Shown one piece after another: positions 1 to 7,042 of a DNA stretch of 14,645 nucleotides. The stretch is taken from assembly GCA_016937135.1 (NCBI GenBank), contig JAFGWO010000051.1, positions 1-14,645 of the forward strand, written 5' to 3'. The stretch is from Pseudomonadota bacterium. GTDB lineage: Bacteria; BMS3Abin14. The position numbers were made by a program, and so were the translations under genes. The notes beneath the pieces were generated by a model. That model saw only the letters and a program-made list of their open reading frames with translations. It had not been told where the DNA came from and searched no databases. Each line of letters starts with the position of its first letter. Within the stretch, counting starts at the first letter, position 1.

Positions 1-78
1 GAGAAGGAGCTTCGGTTTGCCATCCGGGAGGGGGGACGGACGGTAGGCGCCGGGGTGGTGGCCGACATCATCAAGTAA
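1..78 (+). CDS. tuf: Elongation factor Tu, C-terminal fragment (partial at window edge)
   Basis: Frame 1 reads 25 residues to a TAA at 76-78, including FAIREGGRTVGAGVV and ending DIIK. This is the near-invariant end of EF-Tu domain 3. EF-Tu is the cytoplasmic GTPase that delivers aminoacyl-tRNA to the ribosomal A site. The GTPase domain and start codon lie to the left of the window. The position just before rpsJ is the usual junction of the str cluster (rpsL-rpsG-fusA-tuf) with the S10 cluster. Only the last few percent of the protein is visible, but the motif is diagnostic. Confidence 0.93.
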   Translation, partial: EKELRFAIREGGRTVGAGVVADIIK

Positions 79-159
79 CAGCCGCCAACACTATTTGGGA
101 ACCCTTGAAGCCTTCCTTTTATGCGGGGGCAAGGGACACAACGGAGGAACGGGAGAGCA

Positions 160-471
160 ATGGAACAGCAAAAGATCAGGATCAAACTGAAGGCCTACGA
201 TCATCGGATCCTGGACGCTTCGGTCAGTGAGATCGTGGAAACGGCCAAGCGCACCGGAGCCCGGGTCTGTGGTCCCATTCCGCTCCCGACGCGCCGAAGC
301 ATGTATACGGTTCTCCGTTCACCGCATGTCGATAAGAAATCCCGGGAGCAGTTCGAGATCCGCGTCCACAAAAGGATGCTGGAGATCGTTGAGCCCACGC
401 CCCAGACGGTCGATGCTCTAATGAAGCTGGACCTTTCCGCCGGGGTGGATGTCGAGATCAAACTTTCTTGA
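160..471 (+). CDS. rpsJ: 30S ribosomal protein S10
   Basis: The protein is 103 residues, the same length as E. coli S10. It carries the family signatures [11 protein letters not shown] (11-21), [17 protein letters not shown] (28-44) and the C-terminal [18 protein letters not shown]10 sits in the 30S head and, in E. coli, also pairs with NusB in antitermination. I chose ATG 160 over the upstream in-frame ATG at 121 because the extra 13 residues match nothing in the family and 160 gives the standard start [15 protein letters not shown] at 152-155 and GGAGG at 143-147 lie upstream. It opens the S10 cluster. The next gene is rplD rather than the expected rplC. Confidence 0.97.
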   Translation: MEQQKIRIKLKAYDHRILDASVSEIVETAKRTGARVCGPIPLPTRRSMYTVLRSPHVDKKSREQFEIRVHKRMLEIVEPTPQTVDALMKLDLSAGVDVEIKLS

Positions 472-484
472 GGGGACTGTGGTC

Positions 485-1105
485 ATGCCTCAGCTGGATG
501 TTTTCAATCTAAAAAACGAGGTGGTGGGGAAAGTGGACCTCGCAACCTGGTGGGACAAGGAGGGGAACGATTCTCTCATGCACCAGGCCGTGGTGGCCGC
601 GATGGCCGGCGCCCGCAGCGGGACCCACGCCGCCAAAGGACGCTCCGATATTTCGGGAGGGGGCAAAAAACCCTTCCGGCAGAAGGGGACGGGCAACGCG
701 CGGCAGGGAACGACCCGCGCGCCGCAGATGAGGGGCGGCGGGGTAGTTTTCGGGCCGCAGCCGCGGGACCACTCCAAATCCCTGAACAAGAGGATGTCGC
801 GAGGGGCCCTCAAGAGCGCTTTGGCCCGGAAGGCAGCCTCGGGAAATCTTCTTGTCCTGGAGGAAATAGTTCTGGAGGGCCCTAAAACCAGGGAGCTGGT
901 ATCCGCCATGGACCGGTTCGATGTGGTGAGCGCCCTTGTCCTGGTGGAAGGGGTTACGGCAGAACTTGAAAGGGCCTCCTCCAACCTGGGCTGGGTGAAG
1001 GTCGTTGAGCCCGGGCAGATCAACATTTATGACGTCATGGCTTATGAGAAGCTCATCATCAGCCGGAAAGCACTCCAGGTGCTGGAAGGAGCGCTGTCGC
1101 AATGA
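485..1105 (+). CDS. rplD: 50S ribosomal protein L4
   Basis: The protein is 206 residues, normal for bacterial L4 (about 201-210). The long basic loop that reaches into the exit tunnel is recognisable around residues 50-97, with SGGGKKPFRQKGTGNARQG and then RGGGVVFGPQPRD. L4 is an early 50S assembly protein that lines the peptide exit tunnel. In E. coli it also represses the S10 operon through the leader mRNA; whether it does so here is unknown. ATG 485 follows an AGGGG at 471-475 with 9-nt spacing and gives the family start MPQLDVFN. An upstream in-frame start at 449 would lie inside rpsJ. Its stop overlaps rplW by 4 nt (ATGA). It lies 13 nt after rpsJ, where rplC is normally found. Confidence 0.97.
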   Translation: MPQLDVFNLKNEVVGKVDLATWWDKEGNDSLMHQAVVAAMAGARSGTHAAKGRSDISGGGKKPFRQKGTGNARQGTTRAPQMRGGGVVFGPQPRDHSKSLNKRMSRGALKSALARKAASGNLLVLEEIVLEGPKTRELVSAMDRFDVVSALVLVEGVTAELERASSNLGWVKVVEPGQINIYDVMAYEKLIISRKALQVLEGALSQ

Positions 1106-1392
1106 GGCCCTATTCAGAGGTTATCATCCGGCCCCTTCTGACGGAGAAGAACGCAAAGATGAAGGAAGCCGAGAACAGGGTGGCTTTTGAAGTTGCCCCG
1201 GACGCCAACCGGATCGAGGTTCGCAAAGCGGTTGAGGAAGCTTTTAAAGTATCCGTAACCCGGGTCAATATTCTGAATATCAGGGGAAAATTTAAAAGGC
1301 TTGGTAAAAATACCGGGAAACGCCGGGACTGGAAGAAAGCCATTGTGACCCTGAAAGAAGGCAGCACGATAGAGTTCTTTGAGGGAGTCTGA
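1102..1392 (+). CDS. rplW: 50S ribosomal protein L23
   Basis: The protein is 96 residues, typical of bacterial L23. It starts MRPYSEVIIRPLLTEK, the family signature (I.RP..TEK), and contains the basic loop GKFKRLGKNTGKRRDWKKA (62-80). L23 sits at the mouth of the exit tunnel and is the docking site for trigger factor and SRP. The ATG shares an ATGA overlap with the rplD stop, implying translational coupling to L4. A 51-nt gap containing a possible hairpin (1399-1423) separates it from rplB. Confidence 0.97.
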   Translation: MRPYSEVIIRPLLTEKNAKMKEAENRVAFEVAPDANRIEVRKAVEEAFKVSVTRVNILNIRGKFKRLGKNTGKRRDWKKAIVTLKEGSTIEFFEGV

Positions 1393-1398
1393 GAAGGC

Positions 1399-1423
1399 AG
1401 CCGGAATCATAAGTTCGGCTTTT
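1399..1423 (+). other. Possible stem-loop with short T-run between rplW and rplB
   Basis: The arm AGCCGGAA (1399-1406) can pair with TTCGGCT (1414-1420) around a 7-nt loop if one G is bulged. It is followed directly by T residues, giving a run of four Ts at 1420-1423. The shape is that of a weak intrinsic terminator or attenuator inside the operon. The T-run is too short for a convincing terminator, and the rplB Shine-Dalgarno sequence follows at 1432-1437. Chance is not excluded. Confidence 0.25.
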
Positions 1424-1443
1424 AGGAAGGCAAGGAGCGCGGA

Positions 1444-2268
1444 ATGGGAATCAGGACATTAAAACCGACATCTCCGGGACGAAGGTTCCAGACCGTGAAC
1501 GATTTTTCGGAGATAACCTCTGTCGGCCCTGAAAAGAGCCTTCTTGCCCCCATTAAGAAAAAAGGGGGCAGGAACAACCTCGGCAGGGTGACGGCATGGC
1601 AGCGCGGTGGAGGTCACAAAAGGCGCTACAGGATCATCGATTTTAAAAGGAACAAGTTCGATGTGCCGGCCAGGGTCAGCACCATAGAATACGATCCCAA
1701 CCGGAGCGCCAATATTGCCCTTCTGATTTACGCGGACGGAGAAAAGAGGTATATCCTCGCCCCTCAGAACCTCAAGGTCGGGGATGAGATCGTCTCCGCG
1801 GAAAAAGCTGATATCAGGCCCGGCAACGCCATGAAGCTGCGCAGCATTCCCCTTGGCACCCTCGTGCACAACGTCGAGCTCAAGGAGAACAAGGGGGGTC
1901 AGATGGTCAGGAGCGCCGGGGGGTTTGCCCAACTCATGGCCAAGGAAGGGGATCTTGCCACCCTTCGACTCCCTTCCGGAGAGATCCGGATGGTTCGTCT
2001 CGATTGCATGGCGACCATCGGGCAACTTGGGAACGCGCAGCACGAGATCGTTTCCCTGGGGAAGGCGGGGCGCAAACGCTGGCTCGGCAAAAGGCCCAAT
2101 GTACGAGGCGTGGCCATGAACCCGGTCGACCATCCCATGGGGGGCGGGGAGGGCAAGAGCTCCGGCGGCAGGCATCCTTGTACGCCTTGGGGAAAACCGA
2201 CCAAGGGCTACAAGACAAGGAACAGGAACAAGGCTTCCGAGCGGTTTATCGTTAAGAAGCGTTCTTGA
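1444..2268 (+). CDS. rplB: 50S ribosomal protein L2
   Basis: The protein is 274 residues, full length for L2. N-terminal motifs are [12 protein letters not shown] (3-14) and [17 protein letters not shown] (47-63). The C-terminal signature [12 protein letters not shown] (226-237) holds His230, which aligns with E. coli His229 (mature numbering), a residue implicated in peptidyl-transferase function. The tail is rich in Lys and Arg. L2 is a primary 23S rRNA binder near the peptidyl-transferase centre and supports subunit joining. The start is ATG 1444, 6 nt after AAGGAG (1432-1437). The end is followed by a strong AGGAGG that serves rpsS. Confidence 0.98.
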   Translation: MGIRTLKPTSPGRRFQTVNDFSEITSVGPEKSLLAPIKKKGGRNNLGRVTAWQRGGGHKRRYRIIDFKRNKFDVPARVSTIEYDPNRSANIALLIYADGEKRYILAPQNLKVGDEIVSAEKADIRPGNAMKLRSIPLGTLVHNVELKENKGGQMVRSAGGFAQLMAKEGDLATLRLPSGEIRMVRLDCMATIGQLGNAQHEIVSLGKAGRKRWLGKRPNVRGVAMNPVDHPMGGGEGKSSGGRHPCTPWGKPTKGYKTRNRNKASERFIVKKRS

Positions 2269-2281
2269 CAGGAGGAAGGCT

Positions 2282-2563
2282 TTGAGCAGGTCCATTAAAA
2301 AAGGCCCCTTTGCGGACGATCACCTCGTTAAAAAGGTGGCGGCCATGGAGGAAACCGGGGAGAAAAAGGTCGTCAAAACCTGGTCAAGACGGTCGATGAT
2401 CCTCCCCGAAATGGTGGGATACACCTTCGCCGTTCACAACGGCAAAAACTTTGTGCCCGTTTTCGTTACGGAGAACATGGTTGGACACCGGCTGGGGGAG
2501 TTCTCTCCCACCAGATTATACCGGGGCCACACCTCCAAGGCGGACAAACGGGGCAAAAAATAG
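2282..2563 (+). CDS. rpsS: 30S ribosomal protein S19 (TTG start)
   Basis: The protein is 93 residues, normal for S19. It begins (M)[14 protein letters not shown] and contains [16 protein letters not shown], both family signatures, and ends near the conserved [10 protein letters not shown] and [13 protein letters not shown]19 forms a complex with S13 in the 30S head and touches the A-site finger of the large subunit. The initiator is TTG at 2282, 6 nt after an AGGAGG (2270-2275). No in-frame ATG exists nearby, so the non-ATG start is well supported. It lies between rplB and rplV as usual. Confidence 0.97.
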   Translation: MSRSIKKGPFADDHLVKKVAAMEETGEKKVVKTWSRRSMILPEMVGYTFAVHNGKNFVPVFVTENMVGHRLGEFSPTRLYRGHTSKADKRGKK

Positions 2564-2589
2564 ACTGAAGGGATTGGCGGAGATAAGCC

Positions 2590-2922
2590 ATGGAATCAAC
2601 CGCAAGAGCAAGATATGTCCGGATCGCGCCGCGTAAGGTGAGATTGGTGATGGACATGGTCCGGGGAAAACCGGTGGAGGAAGCCCTCCAGACCCTCGGC
2701 CTTGTCCGGAAGGCGGCCTCGCCCGTCCTCGTCAAAGTGATCAGGTCGGCCCTGGCAAATGCCGAGAACAATTTTCAAATGCACACCGACGGCCTTCTGA
2801 TCAAGAAGGCGTGGGTGGACGAAGGACCGACGATGAAGAGGTTTCTCCCCCGTGCGATGGGAAGAGCCACCCCTGTGAGAAAAAGGACGAGCCACATTAC
2901 AGTCGTTCTTTCCGAAAAGTAA
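2590..2922 (+). CDS. rplV: 50S ribosomal protein L22
   Basis: The protein is 110 residues, typical for L22. The globular part carries [20 protein letters not shown] (10-29) and a long C-terminal beta-hairpin, [20 protein letters not shown] (79-98), which in known ribosomes reaches the exit-tunnel constriction opposite L4. The start ATG 2590 is preceded by a modest GGAG-like site. It stops at the TAA that forms part of the rpsC Shine-Dalgarno region (TAAGGAGG), so the two genes are closely linked. Confidence 0.97.
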   Translation: MESTARARYVRIAPRKVRLVMDMVRGKPVEEALQTLGLVRKAASPVLVKVIRSALANAENNFQMHTDGLLIKKAWVDEGPTMKRFLPRAMGRATPVRKRTSHITVVLSEK

Positions 2923-2927
2923 GGAGG
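2923..2927 (+). promoter_or_regulatory. Shine-Dalgarno that fixes the rpsC TTG start
   Basis: AAGGAGG immediately follows the rplV stop, and its GGAGG core ends 6 nt before TTG 2934. This supports the short S3 reading rather than a longer in-frame extension beginning at 2811 inside rplV. Confidence 0.8.
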
Positions 2928-2933
2928 AGAAGC

Positions 2934-3590
2934 TTGGGTCAAAAAGTCCATCCCAAAGGTTTCCGTCTGGGGATCATCAAAGACTGGGATTCCCGCTGGT
3001 ACGCTGAAAAGGATTACTCGAAACTTCTTCATGAAGATATCCGGATAAGGAAGTTCATCAAGGAGAAGCTCTTTAACGCGGGTGTTTCCAACATCATCAT
3101 CGAGAGGACCGCCAAACGCGCAAGGATCAATATCCATGCGGCCCGTCCCGGGATCATCATCGGAAAGAAGGGTGCGGAGGTAGAGTCCCTCCGGAGAGAA
3201 ATCCAGAAGATGACCGACAAGGACATCTTCATCAATATCGTCGAAGTGCGGAAACCAGAGGTGGAAGCGCAGCTCGTCGCTGAAAATATCGCGGGACAGC
3301 TGGAAAGAAGGGTTGCCTTCCGCCGGGCCCTCAAAAGGAGCGTCTCTTCCGCCCTGCGGTTCGGGGCTGAAGGGATCAAGGTTATGGTGGCCGGCCGTTT
3401 AAACGGCGCGGAAATGTCGCGCCGGGAATGGTACAGGGAAGGGAGGGTTCCCCTCCAGACCCTCAGGGCCGACATCGAGTACGGCTTTGCCGAAGCGAGG
3501 ACCACCTACGGGGTGATCGGAGTCAAGGTCTGGGTTTTCAATGGCGAAAACATGGGACCCGGCGCTGCCGGCGAGGATGCTTCCGCCTGA
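2934..3590 (+). CDS. rpsC: 30S ribosomal protein S3 (TTG start)
   Basis: The protein is 218 residues. It starts (M)[13 protein letters not shown], the S3 signature. The KH domain has its GIIIGKKG loop at 73-80. The C-terminal domain carries RRALKR (130-135), the region whose basic residues give E. coli S3 its mRNA helicase role at the entry tunnel, and [18 protein letters not shown] (164-181). S3 sits at the mRNA entrance with S4 and S5. TTG 2934 with its GGAGG is preferred, because the frame is open back to 2811 but that would add 41 residues overlapping rplV. The tail ([15 protein letters not shown]) is short and acidic. Confidence 0.97.
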   Translation: MGQKVHPKGFRLGIIKDWDSRWYAEKDYSKLLHEDIRIRKFIKEKLFNAGVSNIIIERTAKRARINIHAARPGIIIGKKGAEVESLRREIQKMTDKDIFINIVEVRKPEVEAQLVAENIAGQLERRVAFRRALKRSVSSALRFGAEGIKVMVAGRLNGAEMSRREWYREGRVPLQTLRADIEYGFAEARTTYGVIGVKVWVFNGENMGPGAAGEDASA

Positions 3591-3642
3591 AAGGGATATC
3601 TGATCCCCCGCGGGGGAACAGGACGCACCAGGAGAAATCGCC

Positions 3643-4059
3643 ATGTTAATGCCGAAGAAAGTCAAATTCCGGAAACAGATGCGCGGCCGCATGAAGGGTG
3701 CCGCCAACCGGGGAAATGAATTGAATTTCGGGGATTTCGGCCTCCAGGCCTTGACGCCCGGCTGGGTTACCTCGCGGCAGATCGAGGCGGCCCGTATTGC
3801 CATCACCCGGCACGTCAAGAGGGGCGGAAAAGTCTGGATCCGGGTCTTTCCGGACAAACCGGTGACGAAGAAGCCCGCCGAGACCAGGATGGGAAAAGGA
3901 AAGGGATCGCCGGAAGGGTGGGTCGCGGTGGTCAAGCCGGGCCGGATCCTTTACGAACTTGAGGGAGTGACCGAGGATGTCGCGCGGGAGGCCCTCAGGC
4001 TGGCTTCCCACAAGCTTCCCATCAAGACCCGGATGCTTGTCAGGGAGGAAGTTAAATGA
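3643..4059 (+). CDS. rplP: 50S ribosomal protein L16
   Basis: The protein is 138 residues, typical of L16. It starts [16 protein letters not shown] and contains [16 protein letters not shown] (81-96). Arg82 aligns with E. coli Arg81, the site hydroxylated by the L16 oxygenase in that species. L16 binds near the A-site tRNA elbow and is a late assembly protein. The start ATG 3643 lies 8 nt after AGGAG (3630-3634). The alternative ATG at 3649 is less likely, since the MLxPK start is conserved. The stop overlaps rpmC by 4 nt (ATGA). The 52-nt gap before it holds a 12-bp GC palindrome (3605-3616). Confidence 0.97.
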   Translation: MLMPKKVKFRKQMRGRMKGAANRGNELNFGDFGLQALTPGWVTSRQIEAARIAITRHVKRGGKVWIRVFPDKPVTKKPAETRMGKGKGSPEGWVAVVKPGRILYELEGVTEDVAREALRLASHKLPIKTRMLVREEVK

Positions 4060-4262
4060 AAGCCGCGGAACTGAGGGACCTTACCCTGGATGAGCTTGTC
4101 CGGAAAGAGGCGGAGATCGGAGTGGAGCTTTTCAACCTGAGGTTTCAGCTGGCAACCAACCAGCTGGAAAACCCCATGCGGCTCCCCCTTACCAAAAAGG
4201 ATCTTGCGCGGGTAAAAACCGTGATCGCGCAGAAAAAGCGTGCGGCGGAGAGGGTTGAATAA
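4056..4262 (+). CDS. rpmC: 50S ribosomal protein L29
   Basis: The protein is 68 residues, within the L29 range (60-75). It reads [20 protein letters not shown] and later [19 protein letters not shown], the helical-hairpin signature of the family. L29 lies at the tunnel exit next to L23 and contributes to chaperone and SRP docking. It overlaps rplP by 4 nt and rpsQ by 1 nt (TAATG), so translation of these three genes is probably coupled. Confidence 0.96.
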   Translation: MKAAELRDLTLDELVRKEAEIGVELFNLRFQLATNQLENPMRLPLTKKDLARVKTVIAQKKRAAERVE

Positions 4263-4558
4263 TGTCAGACACAGAAAAAACCGGTGGGAAGATCCTTGTC
4301 GGCACGGTGGTGGGAAACAGAATGGACAAGACCGCGGTAGTCCAGGTCCACAGGAGGTTCGTCCATCCCGTTTTCAGGAAGATCGTGGGCAAAAGGGTTA
4401 AATACAAGGTCCATGATGAAAAGAATGAACTCAATGTCGGGGATACGGTCCGAATAATCGAGACCCGGCCCATCTCCAGGGACAAGCGGTTCAGGCTGCT
4501 GGATGTCGTGGAGCGTGCCGTGCAGGATCAGGACCTGGTCCAGGGAAATGAGGGTTAG
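4262..4558 (+). CDS. rpsQ: 30S ribosomal protein S17
   Basis: The protein is 98 residues, somewhat longer than E. coli S17 (84) because of a hydrophilic N-terminal lead ([10 protein letters not shown]) and a C-terminal acidic tail. The OB-fold core is clear: [16 protein letters not shown] (14-29), then [19 protein letters not shown] and [14 protein letters not shown]17 is a primary 16S rRNA binder in the 30S body. The start overlaps the rpmC stop by 1 nt. It is the last gene of the S10 cluster and lies 2 nt from rplN, so the S10 and spc clusters run together without a visible terminator. Confidence 0.96.
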   Translation: MSDTEKTGGKILVGTVVGNRMDKTAVVQVHRRFVHPVFRKIVGKRVKYKVHDEKNELNVGDTVRIIETRPISRDKRFRLLDVVERAVQDQDLVQGNEG

Positions 4559-4560
4559 AG

Positions 4561-4929
4561 ATGATCAAGGTTGAGACGGTCCTCGATGTGGCCGATAACA
4601 GCGGGGCGAAAAAGGTCCTCTGCTTCAGGATCCTTGGCGGATCCAGGAGAAAATCCGCAACGGTGGGGGATATTATCGTTGTATCCATCAAGGAGGCCGC
4701 GCCCGAGTCGAAGGTCAAGAAGGGGGATGTCCACAAGGCCGTCATAGTCCGGACCAAAAAGGAAATCCGCAGGTCCGACGGCTCCTACATCCGTTTTGAC
4801 AATAATGCCGCGGTTATCATCAACGAGGCGCGGGAGCCCATCGGAACGCGTATCTTCGGGCCCATCGCCAGGGAATTGAGGGGAAAGAATTTCATGAAGA
4901 TCGTCTCTCTGGCCCCCGAAGTTCTTTAG
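4561..4929 (+). CDS. rplN: 50S ribosomal protein L14
   Basis: The protein is 122 residues, the standard length. Motifs are [18 protein letters not shown] (10-27), [17 protein letters not shown], and [15 protein letters not shown] followed by [12 protein letters not shown] at the C-terminus, all strongly conserved. L14 is a beta-barrel protein at the subunit interface. It contributes to intersubunit bridges and is the binding surface for silencing factor RsfS in other bacteria. The start ATG 4561 follows GAGGG near the end of rpsQ. The TAG stop is embedded in the rplX Shine-Dalgarno (TAGGAGG). Confidence 0.98.
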   Translation: MIKVETVLDVADNSGAKKVLCFRILGGSRRKSATVGDIIVVSIKEAAPESKVKKGDVHKAVIVRTKKEIRRSDGSYIRFDNNAAVIINEAREPIGTRIFGPIARELRGKNFMKIVSLAPEVL

Positions 4930-4938
4930 GAGGCACGG

Positions 4939-5259
4939 ATGGCAGGCATCGATATCAGAAAGAATGACCTCGTCGTTGTGACGGCGGGGAAGGAAAAGGG
5001 GAAAAAGGGCAAGGTTCTCAAGGTCCTCAGGGACAAGGACCGCGTTGTCGTTGAGAAGATCAACTTCATAAAACGGCACCAGCGGCCCACCGGATCCCAG
5101 AAGCAGGGCGGCATCATCGAGAGGGAGGGCCCCTTGCACGCGTCCAATGTCATGCTCTTTTGCGAAAAATGTCGAAAAGGAGTAAGGGTTCGCAGCCAGC
5201 GCCTTGAAGACGGCAAGGTCGTAAGGCTATGCGCCGGCTGCGGCGAATCCTTCGATTAA
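4939..5259 (+). CDS. rplX: 50S ribosomal protein L24 with Cys4 zinc ribbon
   Basis: The protein is 106 residues. The N-terminal KOW domain is seen as [20 protein letters not shown] (6-25). It is followed by the conserved [11 protein letters not shown] and then [15 protein letters not shown]. The C-terminal end carries C75-x2-C78 and C98-x2-C101, a zinc-ribbon arrangement found in many but not all bacterial L24 proteins. L24 is one of the two assembly initiators of the 50S subunit. The start ATG 4939 follows AGGAGG (4928-4933) by 5 nt. The gap to rplE is 17 nt. Confidence 0.97.
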   Translation: MAGIDIRKNDLVVVTAGKEKGKKGKVLKVLRDKDRVVVEKINFIKRHQRPTGSQKQGGIIEREGPLHASNVMLFCEKCRKGVRVRSQRLEDGKVVRLCAGCGESFD

Positions 5260-5276
5260 TCGGGAGAAAGATCCCC

Positions 5277-5816
5277 ATGAATGAGCTTCAGACCAAATAT
5301 CAGGAAGAGATCATCCCGGCCATGATGAAGAGGTTCGGCTACAGGAACGTCATGCAGGTTCCGAAGGTGGAGAAGGTCGTTGTGAATATGGGCCTTGGTG
5401 AGGCCCTTCAGAACGCGCGCGTCCTGGACACTTCCCTGGAGGAGATGCAGATCATCACAGGGCAGAGGCCGGTCCTTACCCGGGCCAGAAAGTCCATCGC
5501 CAACTTCAAGCTGCGGGAAGGAAACCCCATCGGCTGCTGCGTCACCCTCAGGAAAGGGAAGATGTACGATTTCGCCTACCGGTTCATCAACATCGCCCTT
5601 CCCCGGGTCAGGGATTTTAAAGGAATCTCTCCCAAAGGCTTCGACGGCCGCGGCAACCTCACCATTGGCATCCGGGAACAGCTGATCTTCCCGGAGATCA
5701 ATTACGACAATGTGGAAAAGGTCAAGGGGATGAATATCACCTTTGTCACAAGCGCCAGGACCGATGAGGAGGCAAAAGAGCTTCTCGCCCTCCTGGGTGT
5801 TCCGTTCAGAAAGTAG
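5277..5816 (+). CDS. rplE: 50S ribosomal protein L5
   Basis: The protein is 179 residues, matching the usual 178-180. It carries [16 protein letters not shown] (28-43), [20 protein letters not shown] (60-79), the [12 protein letters not shown] loop, and the signature [20 protein letters not shown] (108-127). L5 binds 5S rRNA with L18 and contacts the P-site tRNA and S13 across the interface. ATG 5277 is chosen because it gives the family start [12 protein letters not shown]. An in-frame upstream start at 5229 would overlap rplX and adds unrelated sequence. GGAG lies at 5263-5266. Confidence 0.97.
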   Translation: MNELQTKYQEEIIPAMMKRFGYRNVMQVPKVEKVVVNMGLGEALQNARVLDTSLEEMQIITGQRPVLTRARKSIANFKLREGNPIGCCVTLRKGKMYDFAYRFINIALPRVRDFKGISPKGFDGRGNLTIGIREQLIFPEINYDNVEKVKGMNITFVTSARTDEEAKELLALLGVPFRK

Positions 5817-5829
5817 GATTGGAGGAAAA

Positions 5830-6015
5830 ATGGCCAAGAAATCCCTGATGAACAAGGCCTTGAAAAAACCCAAGTTCGCTGTCCGAGGCTACAACAGATG
5901 CCCTATTTGCGGCAGGTCCAGAGGATTCCTGAGGCGTTTCGGTATGTGCAGGATCTGCTTCCGGAACCGGGCCCTGGCCGGGCAGATTCCCGGCGTCGTC
6001 AAGGCGAGCTGGTAG
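5830..6015 (+). CDS. rpsN: 30S ribosomal protein S14, short zinc type
   Basis: The protein is 61 residues, the length of the zinc-dependent S14 form (the zinc-free form is about 89-101). The zinc site is C24-x2-C27 (NRCPICGR) and C40-x2-C43 (MCRICF), with the usual C-terminal PGVVKASW. S14 sits in the 30S head near the A and P sites. The start ATG 5830 follows GGAGG (5821-5825) by 4 nt. In many bacteria a zinc-free paralogue elsewhere replaces this form under zinc limitation through Zur; no such paralogue is in this window. Confidence 0.97.
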   Translation: MAKKSLMNKALKKPKFAVRGYNRCPICGRSRGFLRRFGMCRICFRNRALAGQIPGVVKASW

Positions 6016-6027
6016 GAGGAAGATGAA

Positions 6028-6426
6028 ATGTCCATGACAGATCCCATCGCGGATATGCTCACCAGGGTCCGCAATGCCCTGACCGCCGGCAAGGAAAAGG
6101 TCGATGTTCCCGCTTCAGCCCTCAAGGAGGGAATTGCGAGGATCCTCAGGGATGAGGGGTATATCATCAATTACCGGTTGATCGAGGACAGCAGGCAGGG
6201 CGTAATCCGGATTACCCTCAAATATGGGGAATCCGAAAGGCCCGCCATCGAGAAACTGCAGAGGGTAAGCCGCCCAGGCCGAAGGGTTTATGTGGGCACG
6301 GACGAGATCCCCCGGGTACTGAACGGAATGGGAATCGCTATTCTTTCCACATCAAAGGGCATCCTGACAGACAGGGATTCCCGGGCCCAGAAGGTCGGCG
6401 GAGAACTTCTCTGCTACATCTGGTAG
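6028..6426 (+). CDS. rpsH: 30S ribosomal protein S8
   Basis: The protein is 132 residues, normal for S8. It starts MSMTDPIADMLTRVRNA, the universal S8 signature. It ends with GIAILSTSKGILTDRDSR and GGELLCYIW, also typical. S8 binds helix 21 of 16S rRNA in the platform. In E. coli it represses the spc operon by binding the rplE mRNA; I did not find a convincing mimic of that site here. The start ATG 6028 is 8 nt from GGAGG (6015-6019). ATG 6034 is a weaker alternative. A 55-nt gap precedes rplF. Confidence 0.97.
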   Translation: MSMTDPIADMLTRVRNALTAGKEKVDVPASALKEGIARILRDEGYIINYRLIEDSRQGVIRITLKYGESERPAIEKLQRVSRPGRRVYVGTDEIPRVLNGMGIAILSTSKGILTDRDSRAQKVGGELLCYIW

Positions 6427-6481
6427 AGACCACACCGGGCCGCAGCGAAAAACGGCGCGGAAACAATCTGGAGTTAATATC

Positions 6482-7018
6482 ATGTCGAGAATAGGGAAAA
6501 TGCCCGTTACGATCCCCAGCGGGGTGGATGTGAAGGTCGAGGGGCGGATAATCACGGTCAAGGGTCCGAAAGGCCTTCTGAGCCGTGATATACCCATGGG
6601 CGTTCAGGTGGAGGTCAGGGATGGCGCCATCCACGTTCTGCCGCCCTCCAGGCCCAAGGAGAAGACCGCTTTTCAGGGCCTGGTTCGGTCCCTCGTAAAC
6701 AACATGGTCATCGGGGTTTCCGGCGGGTTCCAGAAGGACCTCGACATGGTGGGTGTAGGCTATCGGGCCCTTTCCAAGGGAAACATCCTCGAGATCCACG
6801 CCGGGTTCTCCCATCCCGTTGAATTCCGGCTGCCCGAAGGCATTACCGCCGAGGTGGACAAAAGCAATCGCATCTCCGTCAAAGGGATCGACAAGGAGAA
6901 AGTCGGCCAGACGGCGGCCGACATCAGGGCCATTCGACCTCCGGAACCCTACAAGGGGAAGGGGATTCAGTACACAGGAGAGAAAATCAGGCGCAAGGCC
7001 GGCAAGGCCGGGGCCTAA
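6482..7018 (+). CDS. rplF: 50S ribosomal protein L6
   Basis: The protein is 178 residues, the standard length. It starts MSRIGKMPVTIPSGVDV, continues with ITVKGPKGLLSR, and carries the late signature RPPEPYKGKGIQYTGEKIRR at the C-terminus. The two tandem alpha-beta repeats that make up L6 are visible as homologous halves around residues 10-80 and 85-165. L6 stands at the base of the L7/L12 stalk near the sarcin-ricin loop and the factor-binding site. The start ATG 6482 follows GGAG at 6471-6474. Confidence 0.97.
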   Translation: MSRIGKMPVTIPSGVDVKVEGRIITVKGPKGLLSRDIPMGVQVEVRDGAIHVLPPSRPKEKTAFQGLVRSLVNNMVIGVSGGFQKDLDMVGVGYRALSKGNILEIHAGFSHPVEFRLPEGITAEVDKSNRISVKGIDKEKVGQTAADIRAIRPPEPYKGKGIQYTGEKIRRKAGKAGA

Positions 7019-7042
7019 GGCGCCCATTCGGAGGACAGGAAA

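Noticed and set aside
121..159. In-frame upstream ATG that would extend S10 by 13 residues
   Set aside because: The extension matches no S10 N-terminus, and ATG 160 gives the conserved start and length.
1545..1570. TGCCCCC/GGGGGCA stem with a 12-nt loop in the 5' part of rplB
   Set aside because: A 7-bp stem with a long A-rich loop is common by chance. It lies in conserved L2 codons (Pro-Ile-Lys-Lys-Lys-Gly-Gly).
2119..2154. L2 reads DHPMGGGEG where E. coli has DHPHGGGEG
   Set aside because: The functional histidine (DHP) is kept. Met at the second site is, to my recollection, seen in other bacterial L2 proteins and does not suggest a defect.
1459..2295. 278-codon open frame on the minus strand opposite rplB
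   Set aside because: The plus strand encodes full-length L2 with all its motifs. The antisense protein resembles no family and is explained by codon bias.
2811..2933. Possible 41-residue N-terminal extension of S3
   Set aside because: It overlaps rplV entirely, matches no S3 N-terminus, and a strong Shine-Dalgarno supports TTG 2934.
3394..3407. 14-bp perfect palindrome GCCGTTTAAACGGC in rpsC
   Set aside because: About one 14-bp palindrome is expected by chance in 14.6 kb, and the stretch encodes the conserved GRLNGAE of S3.
3605..3616. 12-bp perfect palindrome CCCCCGCGGGGG between rpsC and rplP
   Set aside because: Several 12-bp palindromes are expected by chance in a sequence of this length. 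There is no T-run and no sign of a protein-binding role.
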